From positions 1-64,000 of the forward strand of contig NZ_JAMWMR010000011.1 in assembly GCF_023887685.1 (NCBI RefSeq): a DNA stretch of 64,000 nt, written 5' to 3'. The DNA is from Streptomyces macrolidinus (GTDB lineage: Bacteria > Actinomycetota > Actinomycetes > Streptomycetales > Streptomycetaceae). This document shows positions 25,011-33,577 of this stretch, piece after piece. The notes beneath the pieces were generated by a model. The model saw only the letters and a program-made list of their open reading frames with translations, made no database searches and had not been told where the DNA came from. Both the position numbers and the translations under genes were made by a program. How positions within the stretch are numbered: position 1 is the stretch's first letter; the number at the start of each line of letters is the position of its first letter.

Positions 25011-26516
25011 TCAGAGCGAACGGCTCTCCGCGGGCTCCGCGCCCCGGCTGCCCCAGTCCACCTGCGGCCCGTCGCCGCGGGACGTGTGCCGCCGCTGGTC
25101 GGCGAAGCCCAGTACGAAGGCGTCCGGGGCCCCGTCGAGCACCCCGCCGGACGGGTCGTCGTCACCGGCCCGGCGCACCATGTCCCGTTCCGGCAGGAGG
25201 ATGTCGCGTACGACGACGGCGCAGAGGTAGAGCGTGCCCAGCAGATGAACGGCGATGGCCACCTGGTATCCGTCCGTCGGCAGGCCCTTGTGGGCCTCTC
25301 CGCTGGTCGTGTACGCGAGGTACATCCAGATCCCCAGGAAGTACGCCACCTCGCAGGCCTGCCAGATCAGGAAGTCCCGCCAGCGGGGCCGGGCGAGCGC
25401 GGCCAGCGGAACGAGCCACAGGACGTACTGCGGTGAGTAGACCTTGTTGGTGAGGATGAACACCGCGACGATCAGAAACGCCAGTTGTGCGAAGCGCGGG
25501 CGCCGCGGCGCGGTCAGGGTGAGTCCGGCGATGGCGACGCAGGCAGCCACCATCATGATCATCGCGGAGGCGTTGGCCGCGTCCGCCGTGATCTCGATGT
25601 CGAACCAGCGCGAGATGAACAGGAAGACCGAGCCGAAGTCGACGCCGCGCTCCCTGCTGAAGCTGTAGAACTTCGCCCAGCCCTCGGGAGCGAGGAACAT
25701 CACCGGCAGGTTGACGACGAGCCACGCGCCCACGGCACCCAGCAGGGCCACCCCGTACTCCCGCCATTTGCCCGCCCGCCAGCACAGGACGAGGAGCGGT
25801 CCGAGGACCAGGAACGGATAGAACTTGGCGGCCGTGGCGAGCCCGACCAGGATGCCGAAGGCGAGAGCCCGGCCGCGCGACCACATCAGCATCGCGGCGG
25901 CCAGCAGGGCCACGGCGAGCAGGTCCCAGTTGATGGTGGCCGTCAGCGCGAAGGCGGGGGCGAGGGCGACCAGGAGGCCGTCCCAGGGGCGCCGACGGTG
26001 CGTACGCGCGGTGCACACCGCCATGACCGCGGCGCACACCATGAGCATCCCGGCATTGACCATCCAGTACATCTGCTCGCGGTCCTGAAGGGCGCCGCCG
26101 CCCAGGACCGGCCAGGAGGCGACCTCCATGAACACGCCGGTGAGCACCGGATACTCGAGGTAGTCCATGTCGCCGGGGAGCTTGTCGAAGTAAGGCACGA
26201 GCCCGTCGGCGAAACCGCGCCCCTGGTAGAGGTGCGGGATGTCCGAGTAGCACGCGTGTGTGTACTGCGCACCGGCGCCGAAGAACCAGCCGCTGTCGTA
26301 GCAGGGCAGCTTCTGGACCATCCCCAGGGCGAACATGCCGATCGCGACGAGCGCCACGATCCGCACGGGAGTCCACCAGGAGGTCCCGAGCAGTGCGCGC
26401 CGCCCGACGGGACCGCCGATCAGCTCACTACCGGCTGCGGCAACCTCGTCCTCCCTGGTCGGCCGCACGTGATCCGGCTCGGGCACGCTCGCTCGTGTCG
26501 TCTCTGCACTGGGCAT
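25011..26516 (-). CDS. GT87-family (DUF2029) membrane glycosyltransferase-like protein
   Basis: A 501-residue polytopic membrane protein with about ten hydrophobic segments, in the GT87 family of polyprenyl-phosphate-dependent mannosyltransferases. The first external loop carries DYLEYPVLTGVFME, matching the Asp/Glu-rich catalytic loop of GT-C enzymes. It probably transfers a sugar outside the membrane to a wall or lipid glycan. ATG 26516 was chosen for an AGGA about 9 bp upstream; the open frame extends through two parS sites to 26639 and that part is unlikely to be coding. It follows the PBP gene on the same strand. Confidence 0.8.
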   Translation of the reverse strand: MPSAETTRASVPEPDHVRPTREDEVAAAGSELIGGPVGRRALLGTSWWTPVRIVALVAIGMFALGMVQKLPCYDSGWFFGAGAQYTHACYSDIPHLYQGRGFADGLVPYFDKLPGDMDYLEYPVLTGVFMEVASWPVLGGGALQDREQMYWMVNAGMLMVCAAVMAVCTARTHRRRPWDGLLVALAPAFALTATINWDLLAVALLAAAMLMWSRGRALAFGILVGLATAAKFYPFLVLGPLLVLCWRAGKWREYGVALLGAVGAWLVVNLPVMFLAPEGWAKFYSFSRERGVDFGSVFLFISRWFDIEITADAANASAMIMMVAACVAIAGLTLTAPRRPRFAQLAFLIVAVFILTNKVYSPQYVLWLVPLAALARPRWRDFLIWQACEVAYFLGIWMYLAYTTSGEAHKGLPTDGYQVAIAVHLLGTLYLCAVVVRDILLPERDMVRRAGDDDPSGGVLDGAPDAFVLGFADQRRHTSRGDGPQVDWGSRGAEPAESRSL

Positions 26517-26598
26517 GAGAGTCATCCTGCCGCATCCGCCCGGGGGAACGCCGAGGGCCGCCGTACCCGGTCGGTACGACGGCCCCTCGACGATCGGC

Positions 26599-26612
26599 GT
26601 TTCACGTGAAAC
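26599..26612. other. parS site (first of a close pair)
   Basis: Perfect GTTTCACGTGAAAC; the symmetry extends 3 bp on each side. It lies between the PBP and GT87 genes. Confidence 0.93.
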
Positions 26613-26617
26613 GCCCT

Positions 26618-26631
26618 GTTTCACGTGAAAC
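26618..26631. other. parS site (second of a close pair)
   Basis: Perfect GTTTCACGTGAAAC, centre 19 bp from the previous site. It is one of two close parS pairs in the window and would load two ParB clamps side by side. Confidence 0.93.
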
Positions 26632-26645
26632 ACGTTCAATGACGG

Positions 26646-29339
26646 CTATCCGTTCGAGCCTGCGAAGAACCCTCCAGGCTTACCTCGGGAATTTCCCGGG
26701 TCGGCCGTATCGGTAGGCACGGGGTCGGTCTCTCCGCCTGTTCCACCCTGTCCGCCAGGGCCTCCACCAGGGCCGCCGTTGCCGTTGCCGCCCGGTCCGC
26801 CGTTGCCGCCCGGTCCACCCGCTCCGCCGTTGTCGTTGCCACACTTCCAGTCCAAGTAGCCGCAGGAATCAGTCGGCGACGGGGAGGTCGTGGGCGACTC
26901 ACTCTCCGTCGGAGTCGGTGTCGGGCTCGTCTCCTCGGTCGGGGTGGGCGTGGGAGTCGGCGTCGGGCTGGGCCGGGCGTTGACGACCTCACCGATGGGC
27001 TGCGGCGTCGGGAACGCCTTCACCGGCATGTTCCGCATCGCCTCGGCCATGTAGTCGTGCCAGATCTCGGACGGGAACGAGGCACCGTGGATCTTCGCCT
27101 GGCCACCCGTTCCGAACATCTTCAGGAACTTGCGCGAATCGGCCTTCGCCTTGTCGTCCATCCGGAACATGCTGACCGCGGTGGAAAGCTGCGGGGTGTA
27201 ACCGACGAACCAGGCGGACTTGTTCCCGTCGGTGGTACCGGTCTTGCCCGCCACCTCGCGGCCGGGCAGCCGGGCCTTGGTACCCGTACCCTTCTCCACC
27301 ACGGTCTTCAGGACGTCCGTGACGTTGTCGGCGACCAGCGAGGTGAAGGCCTGCTTGGGCTTGGCCTCGTGGGTGAAGACCGTCCCGTCCTTGCTGGTGA
27401 CCTTCTCGACGGAGTACGGCTCGTTCTGCTTGCCGCTCGTCGCGAAGGTGGCGTACGCGCCGGCCATGCGGATCGCGCTGGGGTCGGAGGTACCGATCGC
27501 GAACGAGGGGTAGTTGGTACCGGTGAGCTGCCCCTCCTTCAGACCTGCCTCGAGCGCCGCCTCCTTGACCTTGTCCAGACCGACATCCATGGCCAACTGG
27601 ACGAAGGCGGAGTTCACGGACTGCCTCATCGCCTCGCGGATGTCGATCTGATAGTCCGGCGGAGTGCCGTACGACTCATTACCGTCATTGGTCTGCGACC
27701 ACTCCTCGCCCTTCTCGTTCCTCCAGATCGCCCCGTTGTACTCCTTGACCTTGAACTTGTTCTGACCGCTGAACAGGCTCTTGGGAGAGACGATCGTGCG
27801 CTGGTCCAACGTCTGCTCCGCCCCGAGGTCGGGGTTGCGGACGCCCCACTTCATCGCCGCCGCCAGCACGAACGGCTTGAACGTCGATCCCACCTGGACG
27901 TTGGTCTGGTCGGCGTTGTTGGTGAAGTGCTTGGTGGCGTCCTCGCCGCCGTAGATGGCCTTGATGGCGCCTGTCTGCGTGTCGACCGAGGCCGCGCCGA
28001 ACTGGACGTGGGTATCGGTCTCCGGGCGCTCCTTGGGCTTGATGTTGGCCTTCTGGACCTTCTTGACCGCGGCTTCGAGCGCGTTGACCTTCTTCTTGTC
28101 GAAGGTCGTGTAGATCGAGTAACCGCCCCGTTGCAGATCCACGTCGGTGATCTTCGTGTTGCGGATCAGGTACGCCTTGGCCAGGTCGACGAGATAGCCG
28201 ACCTGGCCACTCAGCCGGCCGTTCGACCGCGGGTTCTCGGTCTTGGGCAGGGTGGTGTACTTCTGCCGCGTCTGGGCGTCCAGATGACCGTACTCGACCA
28301 TCTTGTCGAGGGTGTCCTGCATCTGCCGCAGGGCCCGCCGCTGGTTGTCCTCCGCTGTGGCGGCGGGGTCGACGGAGGTCGCACCCGCCGGGTCGAAGTA
28401 CACGGCGCCCTTGAGCATCGCCGCCAGGAAGGCGCACTCGCCTTCGTTGAGTTCGTCGGCTTCCTTGCCGAAGTACGCGTGCGCGGCTGCCTGAATGCCG
28501 TAGGCACCACGGCCGTAGTACGCGGAGTTCAGATAGCCGGCCATGATCTTGTCCTTGGGGACCTTGGCGCCCACCTTGATCGCGACGAAGATCTCCTTGA
28601 ACTTCCGCGAGATCGTCTGCGACTGGTCGTTCAGCATCGCGTTCTTGACGTACTGCTGGGTGATCGTGGATCCACCCTGCGTCTGACCGCCCTTGGCCAT
28701 GTTGAAGAAGGCACGCGCGATGCCCTTGGGGTCGATGCCGCTGTCGGTCTCGAAGGTCTTGTTCTCCTGCGAGATGACTGCGTATCGCATCGCCTTGGGG
28801 ATCTGGGAGATGTTGACGTTCTGCCGGTTGATCTCACCACCGGTGGAGACCATCTGGCTGCCGTCGGACCAGTAGAAGACGTTGTTCTGCGCGGTCGCCG
28901 TCTTGTTGATGTCCGGGACGCTCACCATGGCGTACCCGATGCCCGCGACGGCCACGAGGCTTCCTATGAAGCCGACGAACAGCCCTGTCACCAGCTTCCA
29001 GGAAGGAAGCCAGCGTCCGGCTCCGTCCTTGCCTGCACGCGGGTAGTCGATGAAGCGCTTCTTGCCGGGAGGGGCACCCCGCCCTCTGCCCTGCCCGCGA
29101 CCACGTCCCGCGCCCTCGGCCGCTCTGCGACGGCCGCCTCCATTCCTCTGTGCAGCCCGCCGGGCCTCGGCACGGCCTGTGTACGGGCGGTCCTCACCTC
29201 CCCCTCCATGGGAACCGGAAGGTGATCCAGTGGCGCCTCGCGGTGCCGCACGGCGGCCGGAGGACGCCGATTGACCGCGTCGGGCCGCGGCACGTCCGCC
29301 TCCCTGCGGCTGCGGCGGTTTGCGACGGTGCTCGCTCAT
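26646..29339 (-). CDS. Bifunctional class A penicillin-binding protein
   Basis: An 897-residue class A PBP that both polymerises glycan strands and cross-links peptides. A basic, Gly/Arg-rich cytoplasmic tail of about 110 residues precedes one membrane helix (about 117-140). The GT51 domain has ENKTFETDSGIDP (about 195) and GGSTITQQYVKN. The transpeptidase has STFK (about 485), SVN (about 575) and KTGTT (about 698). The last roughly 110 residues are a Thr-Pro repeat and a Gly/Asn-rich tail, typical of Streptomyces. The GTx-TP order and length are normal. It diverges from padR. Confidence 0.92.
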   Translation of the reverse strand: MSEHRRKPPQPQGGGRAAARRGQSASSGRRAAPRGATGSPSGSHGGGGEDRPYTGRAEARRAAQRNGGGRRRAAEGAGRGRGQGRGRGAPPGKKRFIDYPRAGKDGAGRWLPSWKLVTGLFVGFIGSLVAVAGIGYAMVSVPDINKTATAQNNVFYWSDGSQMVSTGGEINRQNVNISQIPKAMRYAVISQENKTFETDSGIDPKGIARAFFNMAKGGQTQGGSTITQQYVKNAMLNDQSQTISRKFKEIFVAIKVGAKVPKDKIMAGYLNSAYYGRGAYGIQAAAHAYFGKEADELNEGECAFLAAMLKGAVYFDPAGATSVDPAATAEDNQRRALRQMQDTLDKMVEYGHLDAQTRQKYTTLPKTENPRSNGRLSGQVGYLVDLAKAYLIRNTKITDVDLQRGGYSIYTTFDKKKVNALEAAVKKVQKANIKPKERPETDTHVQFGAASVDTQTGAIKAIYGGEDATKHFTNNADQTNVQVGSTFKPFVLAAAMKWGVRNPDLGAEQTLDQRTIVSPKSLFSGQNKFKVKEYNGAIWRNEKGEEWSQTNDGNESYGTPPDYQIDIREAMRQSVNSAFVQLAMDVGLDKVKEAALEAGLKEGQLTGTNYPSFAIGTSDPSAIRMAGAYATFATSGKQNEPYSVEKVTSKDGTVFTHEAKPKQAFTSLVADNVTDVLKTVVEKGTGTKARLPGREVAGKTGTTDGNKSAWFVGYTPQLSTAVSMFRMDDKAKADSRKFLKMFGTGGQAKIHGASFPSEIWHDYMAEAMRNMPVKAFPTPQPIGEVVNARPSPTPTPTPTPTEETSPTPTPTESESPTTSPSPTDSCGYLDWKCGNDNGGAGGPGGNGGPGGNGNGGPGGGPGGQGGTGGETDPVPTDTADPGNSRGKPGGFFAGSNG

Positions 29340-29713
29340 CGAACGACTACTCCTCGGGCAGGCGCATCCTCGCGCGCCTGGAAACGGCGGCTGGTTTCCG
29401 GTCCCCCCGACGTACGGATGGCGTCGCGTCAGCTCTCACCCGTACTGCACCAGGGACGAGGACGTCCCCAGGCGCCACTCGGTTCCCGGTGGTGTGCATG
29501 GCGCACAGACTACGCACCGTCAAAGCCTGCCTAGTCCCGAACTTCGTCTTAAAAAGGGCAACTTGCTTCCTAGGAATCAGCGATGTGACCCCGTTCACCA
29601 TGGACCCTCTTGTCGCCGCAGGGGGCGCGTTCTATCGTCTTGATGTATCGAGTCGATACATCAGCTCGGCATAATGACCGTGTGGACGAGACAGTCGCAG
29701 GAAGGAGGCGCTC
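29340..29713. promoter_or_regulatory. Divergent region between the PBP and PadR genes, with operator
   Basis: About 370 bp without a gene. The main element is a 10-3-10 dyad at 29641-29663 (TGATGTATCG, AGT, CGATACATCA), matching the ATGT...ACAT symmetry of PadR-type operators. CATAAT at 29670-29675 is a likely -10 box for padR, so the dyad covers its -35 region and self-repression is likely. Confidence 0.65.
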
Positions 29714-30394
29714 ATGAGCCGGCGTTCCGGGATCCTCGAGTTCGCCGTCCTCGGCCTGCTCCGCGAGTCCCCGATGCACGGCTACGAGCTGCGCAAACGA
29801 CTCAACACATCACTGGGTGTCTTCCGCGCGTTCAGCTACGGGACGCTCTACCCGTGCCTCAAGACGCTGGTCGCCAACGGCTGGTTGACCGAGGGATCGG
29901 GCAGTACCTCCGAGGAGGTCCTCGCCGCTACCCGCGCGGGGCGCCGCGCCAAAATCGTCTACCGGTTGACGGCCGAAGGTAAGGAACGCTTCGAGGAACT
30001 GCTCTCACAGACAGGTCCCGACGCGTACGAGGACGAGCACTTCGCCGCTCGCTTCGCCTTCTTCGGCCAGACGTCCCGCGATGTACGCATGCGCGTGCTG
30101 GAGGGCCGCCGCAGCCGGCTGGAGGAGCGCCTGGAGAAGATGCGTGTCTCCTTGGCACGCACCCGGGAACGCCTGGACGACTACACCCTCGAGCTCCAGC
30201 GCCACGGGATGGAGTCCGTGGAGCGCGAAGTGCGCTGGCTGAACGAGCTCATCGAGAGCGAGCGGGCCGGACGGGACCTCAGGGGTTCCGCCGGCGACGG
30301 CTCCACTCGGAACAGCACATCTGGAGAGACGGGCGGCCTGCCCCGGCACCGGGACAGCACCCGGCCGGATCCGTCCGACGACACCACCGCGTGA
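29714..30394 (+). CDS. PadR-family transcriptional regulator
   Basis: A 226-residue PadR regulator. The winged HTH is [26 protein letters not shown] with the wing in [19 protein letters not shown], then a helical C-terminal dimerisation domain (about residues 110-185) and a polar tail. ATG 29714 follows AGGAAGGAGG. The inositol-phosphate synthase gene starts 45 bp downstream, so this regulator is probably transcribed with, and may control, inositol synthesis. A PadR-type palindrome lies upstream. Confidence 0.88.
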   Translation: MSRRSGILEFAVLGLLRESPMHGYELRKRLNTSLGVFRAFSYGTLYPCLKTLVANGWLTEGSGSTSEEVLAATRAGRRAKIVYRLTAEGKERFEELLSQTGPDAYEDEHFAARFAFFGQTSRDVRMRVLEGRRSRLEERLEKMRVSLARTRERLDDYTLELQRHGMESVEREVRWLNELIESERAGRDLRGSAGDGSTRNSTSGETGGLPRHRDSTRPDPSDDTTA

Positions 30395-30438
30395 GGTCCA
30401 GTCGGGGCTTCACCTCGCACACACAGGGAGCAACCGGA

Positions 30439-31521
30439 ATGGGTTCGGTTCGCGTAGCCATCGTCGGCGTGGGCAACTGCGCCGCATCGCTGGTGCAGGG
30501 AGTCGAGTACTACAAGGACGCCGACCCGGCGTCCAAGGTCCCGGGCCTGATGCACGTCCAGTTCGGCGACTACCACGTCCGTGACGTCGACTTCGTCGCC
30601 GCCTTCGACGTGGACGCCAAGAAGGTCGGCCTCGACCTGGCCGACGCCATCGGCGCGTCGGAGAACAACACCATCAAGATCTGCGACGTCCCGTCCACCG
30701 GCGTGACGGTCCAGCGCGGTCACACCCTCGACGGTCTCGGCAAGTACTACCGCGAGACCATCGAGGAGTCCGCCGAGGCCCCGGTCGATGTCGTCCAGGT
30801 CCTGAAGGACAGGCAGGTCGACGTCCTCGTCTGCTACCTGCCCGTCGGCTCCGAGGACGCGGCGAAGTTCTACGCGCAGTGCGCCATCGACGCCAAGGTC
30901 GCCTTCGTCAACGCCCTTCCGGTCTTCATCGCCGGCACCAAGGAGTGGGCCGACAAGTTCACCGAGGCGGGCGTTCCGATCGTCGGTGACGACATCAAGT
31001 CCCAGGTCGGCGCCACCATCACGCACCGCGTCATGGCGAAGCTGTTCGAGGACCGGGGTGTCATCCTGGACCGCACGATGCAGTTGAACGTCGGCGGCAA
31101 CATGGACTTCAAGAACATGCTCGAGCGCGAGCGCCTGGAGTCCAAGAAGATCTCCAAGACGCAGGCCGTCACCTCCCAGATCCCCGACCGGGACCTCGGC
31201 GAGAAGAACGTCCACATCGGCCCGTCCGACTACGTGGCCTGGCTGGACGACCGCAAGTGGGCCTACGTCCGCCTCGAGGGCCGCGCCTTCGGTGACGTCC
31301 CGCTGAACCTGGAGTACAAGCTCGAGGTCTGGGACTCCCCGAACTCCGCGGGTGTCATCATCGACGCCCTGCGCGCCGCGAAGATCGCCAAGGACCGCGG
31401 CATCGGCGGCCCGATCCTGTCGGCGTCGTCGTACTTCATGAAGTCCCCGCCGGTCCAGTACTTCGACGACGAGGCCCGGGAGAACGTCGAGAAGTTCATC
31501 CGCGGCGAGGTCGCGCGCTAG
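30439..31521 (+). CDS. ino1: Inositol-3-phosphate synthase
   Basis: A 360-residue enzyme that converts glucose 6-phosphate to 1D-myo-inositol 3-phosphate with bound NAD+, supplying phosphatidylinositol and mycothiol. The NAD site is [16 protein letters not shown]; conserved blocks include [29 protein letters not shown] and LNVGGNMDF. The length fits the bacterial/archaeal group. ATG 30439 follows AGGGAG. It sits after the PadR gene and ends at a strong terminator. Confidence 0.95.
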   Translation: MGSVRVAIVGVGNCAASLVQGVEYYKDADPASKVPGLMHVQFGDYHVRDVDFVAAFDVDAKKVGLDLADAIGASENNTIKICDVPSTGVTVQRGHTLDGLGKYYRETIEESAEAPVDVVQVLKDRQVDVLVCYLPVGSEDAAKFYAQCAIDAKVAFVNALPVFIAGTKEWADKFTEAGVPIVGDDIKSQVGATITHRVMAKLFEDRGVILDRTMQLNVGGNMDFKNMLERERLESKKISKTQAVTSQIPDRDLGEKNVHIGPSDYVAWLDDRKWAYVRLEGRAFGDVPLNLEYKLEVWDSPNSAGVIIDALRAAKIAKDRGIGGPILSASSYFMKSPPVQYFDDEARENVEKFIRGEVAR

Positions 31522-31544
31522 GACCGTCGGTTCCCGGTTCTGAC

Positions 31545-31573
31545 GGGTCCCCGGGCCATGTGCCCGGGGACCC
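31545..31573 (+). terminator. Terminator after the inositol-phosphate synthase gene
   Basis: A perfect 12-bp stem (31545-31556 with 31562-31573) with a 5-nt loop, 23 bp after the stop. It separates padR-ino1 from the MFS gene. Confidence 0.8.
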
Positions 31574-31597
31574 CACGCGTATGTGAGGCTGTGCCCC

Positions 31598-32860
31598 ATG
31601 TCCGTCGTGCGTGATCTGCGCGTTCTTCTGCGCTTCCGGGGCTTCAGACGCCTGCTCGCGCTGCGGCTGCTCTCCCAAGGGGCCGACGGCGTCTACCAGA
31701 TCGCACTCGCCGCGTACGTCGTCTTCTCACCGGAGAAGGAGACCTCGGCCGCGGCCATCGCCTCCGCGATGGCCGTCCTGCTCCTGCCGTACTCCCTCGT
31801 CGGCCCCTTCGCGGGTGTCCTGCTGGACCACTGGCGCCGCCGCCAGGTCTTCCTCTACGGCAATCTGCTGCGCGTCCTGCTGGCCTGTGCGACGGCCGTC
31901 CTGATGGTGAGCCATGTCCCGGACTGGCTCTTCTACGTCGCCGCGCTGTGCGTGACCGCGGTCAACCGCTTCGTCCTCGCGGGTCTGTCCGCGGCGCTGC
32001 CCCGCGTCGTCGACGCCGAGCGCCTGGTGATGGCCAACTCGCTCTCCCCGACGGCCGGTACGCTCGCCGCGAGCGTGGGCGGCGGCCTCGCCTTCGTCGT
32101 GCGCCTGGTGGCCACCGACTCCGACGCGCCGGTGGTGCTGCTGAGCGCGGCCCTGTATCTGGGGGCGGCCCTCACCGCGCTGAGCCTGGCGCCCGATCTG
32201 CTGGGGCCCGACCGAGGATCGCCACCCCTGCGGCTGAGAACGGCCCTCGCCGGCACCACACGCGACCTGATGGCGGCCATACGGCATCTTGCGGAGCCCA
32301 CGCGGCGGGAGGCCGCCTGGGCGCTCACGGCGATGACACTGATGCGGTTCTGCTACGGCGCGCTCCTGGTCCTGGTGTTGATGCTGTGCCGGTACGCCCT
32401 GTCCTCGACCCCGCAGGAGGGACTCGCCCTGCTGGGGCTGGCCCTGGGGATCTCCGGCGCCGGGTTCTTCGCCGCGGCCGTGGTGACTCCGTGGATGGCG
32501 AAGCGGCTCGGTCCCGGCCGCTGGATCGCGCTGTGCGCCGCGGTCGCCGCGGTTCTGGAACCTGCGCTCGGCCTGCCGTTCGCCACCGCCCCGATGCTGG
32601 TCGCGGCGTTCGTGCTGGGACTGGTCACACAGGGCGCGAAGATCTCCACGGACACGATCGTCCAGTCCACCGTGGACGACGGCTTCCGTGGCCGGATCTT
32701 CTCGGTCTACGACGTCCTCTTCAACGTCGCCTTCGTAGGCGCGGCCGGAGTCGCCGCCCTGATGCTGCCGCCTGACGGCCGCTCAGCCACTCTGGTGGTC
32801 ACAGTCGCCGTTATCTACGCGGCAGTTGCTGCGGCTATGTCCCGGTTCGAACACCAGTAA
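31598..32860 (+). CDS. MFS transporter
   Basis: A 420-residue major facilitator with about 12 hydrophobic helices. The loop 2-3 motif is weakly visible as GPFAGVLLDHWRRRQVF, close to the GxLaDrxGrrxxl consensus of drug exporters. The substrate is unknown. ATG 31598 follows GTGAGG; GTG 31583 is an in-frame alternative. It is flanked by the ino1 terminator and an LppU-like gene. Confidence 0.85.
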   Translation: MSVVRDLRVLLRFRGFRRLLALRLLSQGADGVYQIALAAYVVFSPEKETSAAAIASAMAVLLLPYSLVGPFAGVLLDHWRRRQVFLYGNLLRVLLACATAVLMVSHVPDWLFYVAALCVTAVNRFVLAGLSAALPRVVDAERLVMANSLSPTAGTLAASVGGGLAFVVRLVATDSDAPVVLLSAALYLGAALTALSLAPDLLGPDRGSPPLRLRTALAGTTRDLMAAIRHLAEPTRREAAWALTAMTLMRFCYGALLVLVLMLCRYALSSTPQEGLALLGLALGISGAGFFAAAVVTPWMAKRLGPGRWIALCAAVAAVLEPALGLPFATAPMLVAAFVLGLVTQGAKISTDTIVQSTVDDGFRGRIFSVYDVLFNVAFVGAAGVAALMLPPDGRSATLVVTVAVIYAAVAAAMSRFEHQ

Positions 32861-32977
32861 GTGTCACATCAAGGAAACGGAGCCTCACGGGGCTTCTGGG
32901 TTGTCAGTACGAGCCGATACCTTACGGGCGTCTCAATTCGCGTCATGCGCACCCGTATTCGAGGGGGACCCCCAAAA

Positions 32978-33472
32978 GTGACCACTCCGCCGCCCCAGGG
33001 CCAGAATCCTTACGCCCAGCAGCCCACCCCGCCCATGGGGCAGCAGCCCGGTCAGCCGGGAGTTCCGCCGCAGGGTCCGTACGCACCGTTCCCGAACCAG
33101 GGTGCACCCGCGCCGATGCCGCCGCAGGCCGGGCCGGGCAAGCGCGTCAGCAAGAAGGCCATGCGCGTCATCGGCACGATCATCGTCGCTGTTCTCGTCA
33201 TCGGCCTGAAGTTCGGAGCGGGCTGGTTCCTGAACCGCAATGACGCGGAGACCACGTCGGTGGGCGCCTGCATGCACCAGGAGGGCACGACCTCCGACCC
33301 CGACCTCAAGGAGGTCGACTGCTCGTCCAGCGATGCCCAGTACAAGGTCGTCGAGAAGTTCGACGGCAGCAAAGACCAGGACAAGTGCGAAGGCGTCAAG
33401 GACGCGGAGTTCGCTTACTTCCAGTACGGCGGCGGCCACGACGTGGTGCTCTGCCTGAAGACGAACAAGTAA
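32978..33472 (+). CDS. LppU/SCO3897-family membrane-anchored protein
   Basis: A 164-residue protein with a Pro/Gln/Gly-rich N-terminus (about residues 1-55), one membrane helix (about 65-85) and a small external domain with four cysteines (ACMHQ, DCSSSD, DKCEG, VLCLK) that could form disulfides. This is the LppU/SCO3897 family, of unknown function. GTG 32978 follows GGGGGA; the frame is open back to 32861 but that part is intergenic in character. Two parS palindromes follow. Confidence 0.75.
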   Translation: MTTPPPQGQNPYAQQPTPPMGQQPGQPGVPPQGPYAPFPNQGAPAPMPPQAGPGKRVSKKAMRVIGTIIVAVLVIGLKFGAGWFLNRNDAETTSVGACMHQEGTTSDPDLKEVDCSSSDAQYKVVEKFDGSKDQDKCEGVKDAEFAYFQYGGGHDVVLCLKTNK

Positions 33473-33490
33473 CACGCTGGTCTGCATGTG

Positions 33491-33530
33491 CCGAAGGGGC
33501 GCTGTTTCACGTGAAACAGCGCCCCTTCGG
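33491..33530. terminator. 40-bp perfect palindrome with parS at its centre
   Basis: Two 20-bp arms with no mismatch; parS is at 33504-33517. It is 19 bp after the LppU-like gene stop in a gap convergent with pcnA, and would form a very stable RNA stem. It is both a parS site and a terminator candidate. Confidence 0.82.
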
Positions 33531-33535
33531 TGCTC

Positions 33536-33569
33536 CCGCGGTCCTGTTTCACGTGAAACGGGACCGCGG
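33536..33569. terminator. 34-bp near-perfect palindrome with parS at its centre
   Basis: parS is at 33546-33559 with 9-bp outer arms; the one non-matching pair (33545/33560) would be a U-G pair in RNA. It lies 9 bp past the pcnA stop, pairing with the previous palindrome to separate the two convergent genes. Confidence 0.8.
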
Positions 33570-33577
33570 CTTGTGTC

